DNA from: Ochrobactrum sp. CM-21-5
Lineage (GTDB): Bacteria; Pseudomonadota; Alphaproteobacteria; Rhizobiales; Rhizobiaceae
Length of the DNA: 64,000 bases
Direction of reading: 5' to 3'
Assembly: GCF_014253075.1 (NCBI RefSeq)
Contig: NZ_JACLZJ010000005.1
Coordinates: forward strand, 124,001 to 188,000
Shown: positions 63,326-64,000 of the stretch, one piece after another
How the letters are laid out: each line of letters opens with the position of its first letter
Numbering within the stretch: the stretch's first letter is position 1
Made by a program: the position numbers and the translations under genes
Notes under the pieces: model-generated
What the model saw: the letters and a program-made list of their open reading frames with translations, nothing else
Database searches by the model: none
What the model was told of the DNA's origin: nothing

Positions 63326-63805
63326 ATGGCAACCAGAACCCGCTTGAATCTCTATTTCGACCCCGCGCTCATTCCGCAGATCGAGGCGATGGCGCTGCGT
63401 CGCTCGGTGGCGCTGCGCCGCAATGTCTCGAAATCCGCCATCGTGGAGGCGGCGGTCATGTCCTACCTGTCCGGCGATGCCGACGACCAGCTTGAAGCCG
63501 CCATGTCTCGCCGCTTGGATAAGCTCGGCCGCCAGATCGACACGCTCGACCTAGATCTCGCCGTCCTCGGCGAGACGGTCGCGCAGTTCATCCATTTCTG
63601 GATGACCATCACACCGCCGCTTACGGGAGCCGCACAATCCGCAGCCCGTGCAAAAGGTGCGGAGCGGTTCGAGGGCTTCATGCAGAATCTCGGCCGGCGT
63701 CTGGCGACGGGCGACAGGTTCCTCAAGGAGCTGTCGCGCGACCTCGACTCACTTCCCGGCGATCCGTTGCCGGACGAGTCCGAGAACAACGGCGATCAAG
63801 AGTAA
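63326..63805 (+). CDS. CopG-family transcriptional regulator
   Basis: 159 residues from the ATG at 63326 (GAGG 9 bases upstream). The N-terminal ribbon-helix-helix reads MATRTRLNLYFDPALIPQIE followed by a VSKSAIVEAAVMSYLSG helix. The rest is helical, with one hydrophobic stretch (VAQFIHFWMTITPPL near 85-99). CopG genes sit between traG and trbB in related conjugative elements and probably regulate the trb operon. Confidence 0.88.
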   Translation: MATRTRLNLYFDPALIPQIEAMALRRSVALRRNVSKSAIVEAAVMSYLSGDADDQLEAAMSRRLDKLGRQIDTLDLDLAVLGETVAQFIHFWMTITPPLTGAAQSAARAKGAERFEGFMQNLGRRLATGDRFLKELSRDLDSLPGDPLPDESENNGDQE

Positions 63806-63813
63806 GTATTCGG

Positions 63814-63833
63814 ACCCGTCCTATTTACCGCCG
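63814..63833 (+). repeat. 20-base repeat upstream of trbB
   Basis: ACCCGTCCTATTTACCGCCG, one mismatch from the copy at 61208-61227. It lies 120 bases before trbB. A small hairpin (ACCCCG-ttg-CGGGG-type, about 63902-63916) follows it. Confidence 0.6.
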
Positions 63834-63952
63834 TTCGCCGCCGATTGCCGCCGCCGCTTAGATACTTGTTGAACCGGCCCAATTCCGGGCTTTCTTAATC
63901 GACCCCGTTGCGGGGACCGTCTGTTGCGCCCTCGCCAGAAGCCGGGGCCGAC

Positions 63953-64000
63953 ATGACCACCAACCACCACAGACAGGAAGCGATCCAGCGCGGCGCGCGC
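63953..64000 (+). CDS. trbB: Conjugative transfer ATPase TrbB (5' end only)
   Basis: Only 16 codons are inside the window: MTTNHHRQEAIQRGAR. This is the typical N-terminus of the TrbB ATPase of the trbBCDEJLFGI mating-pair operon, and the position after traG-copG agrees. The remainder lies outside, so the assignment rests on a short sequence plus context. Confidence 0.7.
   Translation, partial: MTTNHHRQEAIQRGAR

Larger units (their letters stand above)
45500..64000 (+). mobile_element. Integrative conjugative element of the rlxS/traG/trb family (left part)
   Basis: Gene order ardA, fseA (DUF6499/DUF2285), a DUF2285-like protein, rdfS, repA, DUF2840, traF, DUF736, lytic transglycosylase, rlxS, lysR, traG, copG, trbB matches alphaproteobacterial conjugative elements related to ICEMlSymR7A. 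Resistance genes (54.6-60.1 kb) are inserted between rlxS and lysR. The trb operon and the integrase must lie beyond the right edge or elsewhere. The left end is approximate. Confidence 0.75.

Overview
The window reads as an alphaproteobacterial (Hyphomicrobiales) chromosome, most like Brucella/Ochrobactrum. The evidence is the gene content and order of the left third: gor, a DUF2059 gene, rpiA, gph, bifunctional NAD(P)HX repair, glnBA, an ATP12 chaperone, an ndvA/cgt-type cyclic glucan exporter, metG-tatD-MBL and tmk-holB. Two copies of a rhizobial intergenic repeat support this. The taxon is inferred from remembered protein families; no search was run.

1-22.6 kb is compact housekeeping DNA. 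It ends at a tRNA-Gly(CCC). From there to the right edge the DNA is accessory: mixed base composition, many frameshifted genes, repeats and transfer genes.

22.7-29.9 kb holds small orphan genes and decayed genes: an exported protein with two in-frame TGA codons, a DUF6527-like gene with three lesions, and a frameshifted unknown. It also holds three intact proteins of defence-island type (an HTH protein, a large protein with a HEPN-like RxxxxH motif, and a DUF4238 protein). 29.7-39.2 kb is a cassette flanked by two colinear imperfect direct repeats. It carries an ArsR-controlled arsenic operon (arsR-arsC-arsC-acr3-arsH), an extra groES(frameshifted)-groEL pair behind a CIRCE operator, and a run of small genes ending in a DUF1488 protein and a transglutaminase-like protein. 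A third copy of the repeat core lies at 24.2 kb.

39.4-45.2 kb is the best candidate for an undescribed system. It runs: orphan HigA-type regulator with its own operator, beta-class DNA methyltransferase, possible BglII-like endonuclease, ParB-like protein, SNF2-type helicase, and a DUF3883 protein with a PD-(D/E)XK-like motif. The genes are tightly packed on one strand and look like one restriction or antiphage operon.

45.5-64 kb is the left part of an integrative conjugative element of the rlxS/traG/trb family known from ICEMlSymR7A. It has an internally deleted ardA and a DUF6499/DUF2285 gene pair with a TTTC +1 slip site, matching the known FseA programmed frameshift. A possible QseM-like antiactivator, rdfS, repA with three iterons, DUF2840, traF, DUF736, a lytic transglycosylase and a frameshifted rlxS follow. 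A drug-resistance insert (floR with a leader peptide and hairpins, tetR(G)-tet(G), and a fabF-hxlR pair) sits between rlxS and lysR-traG-copG-trbB. No integrase, CRISPR array or rRNA was seen in the window.
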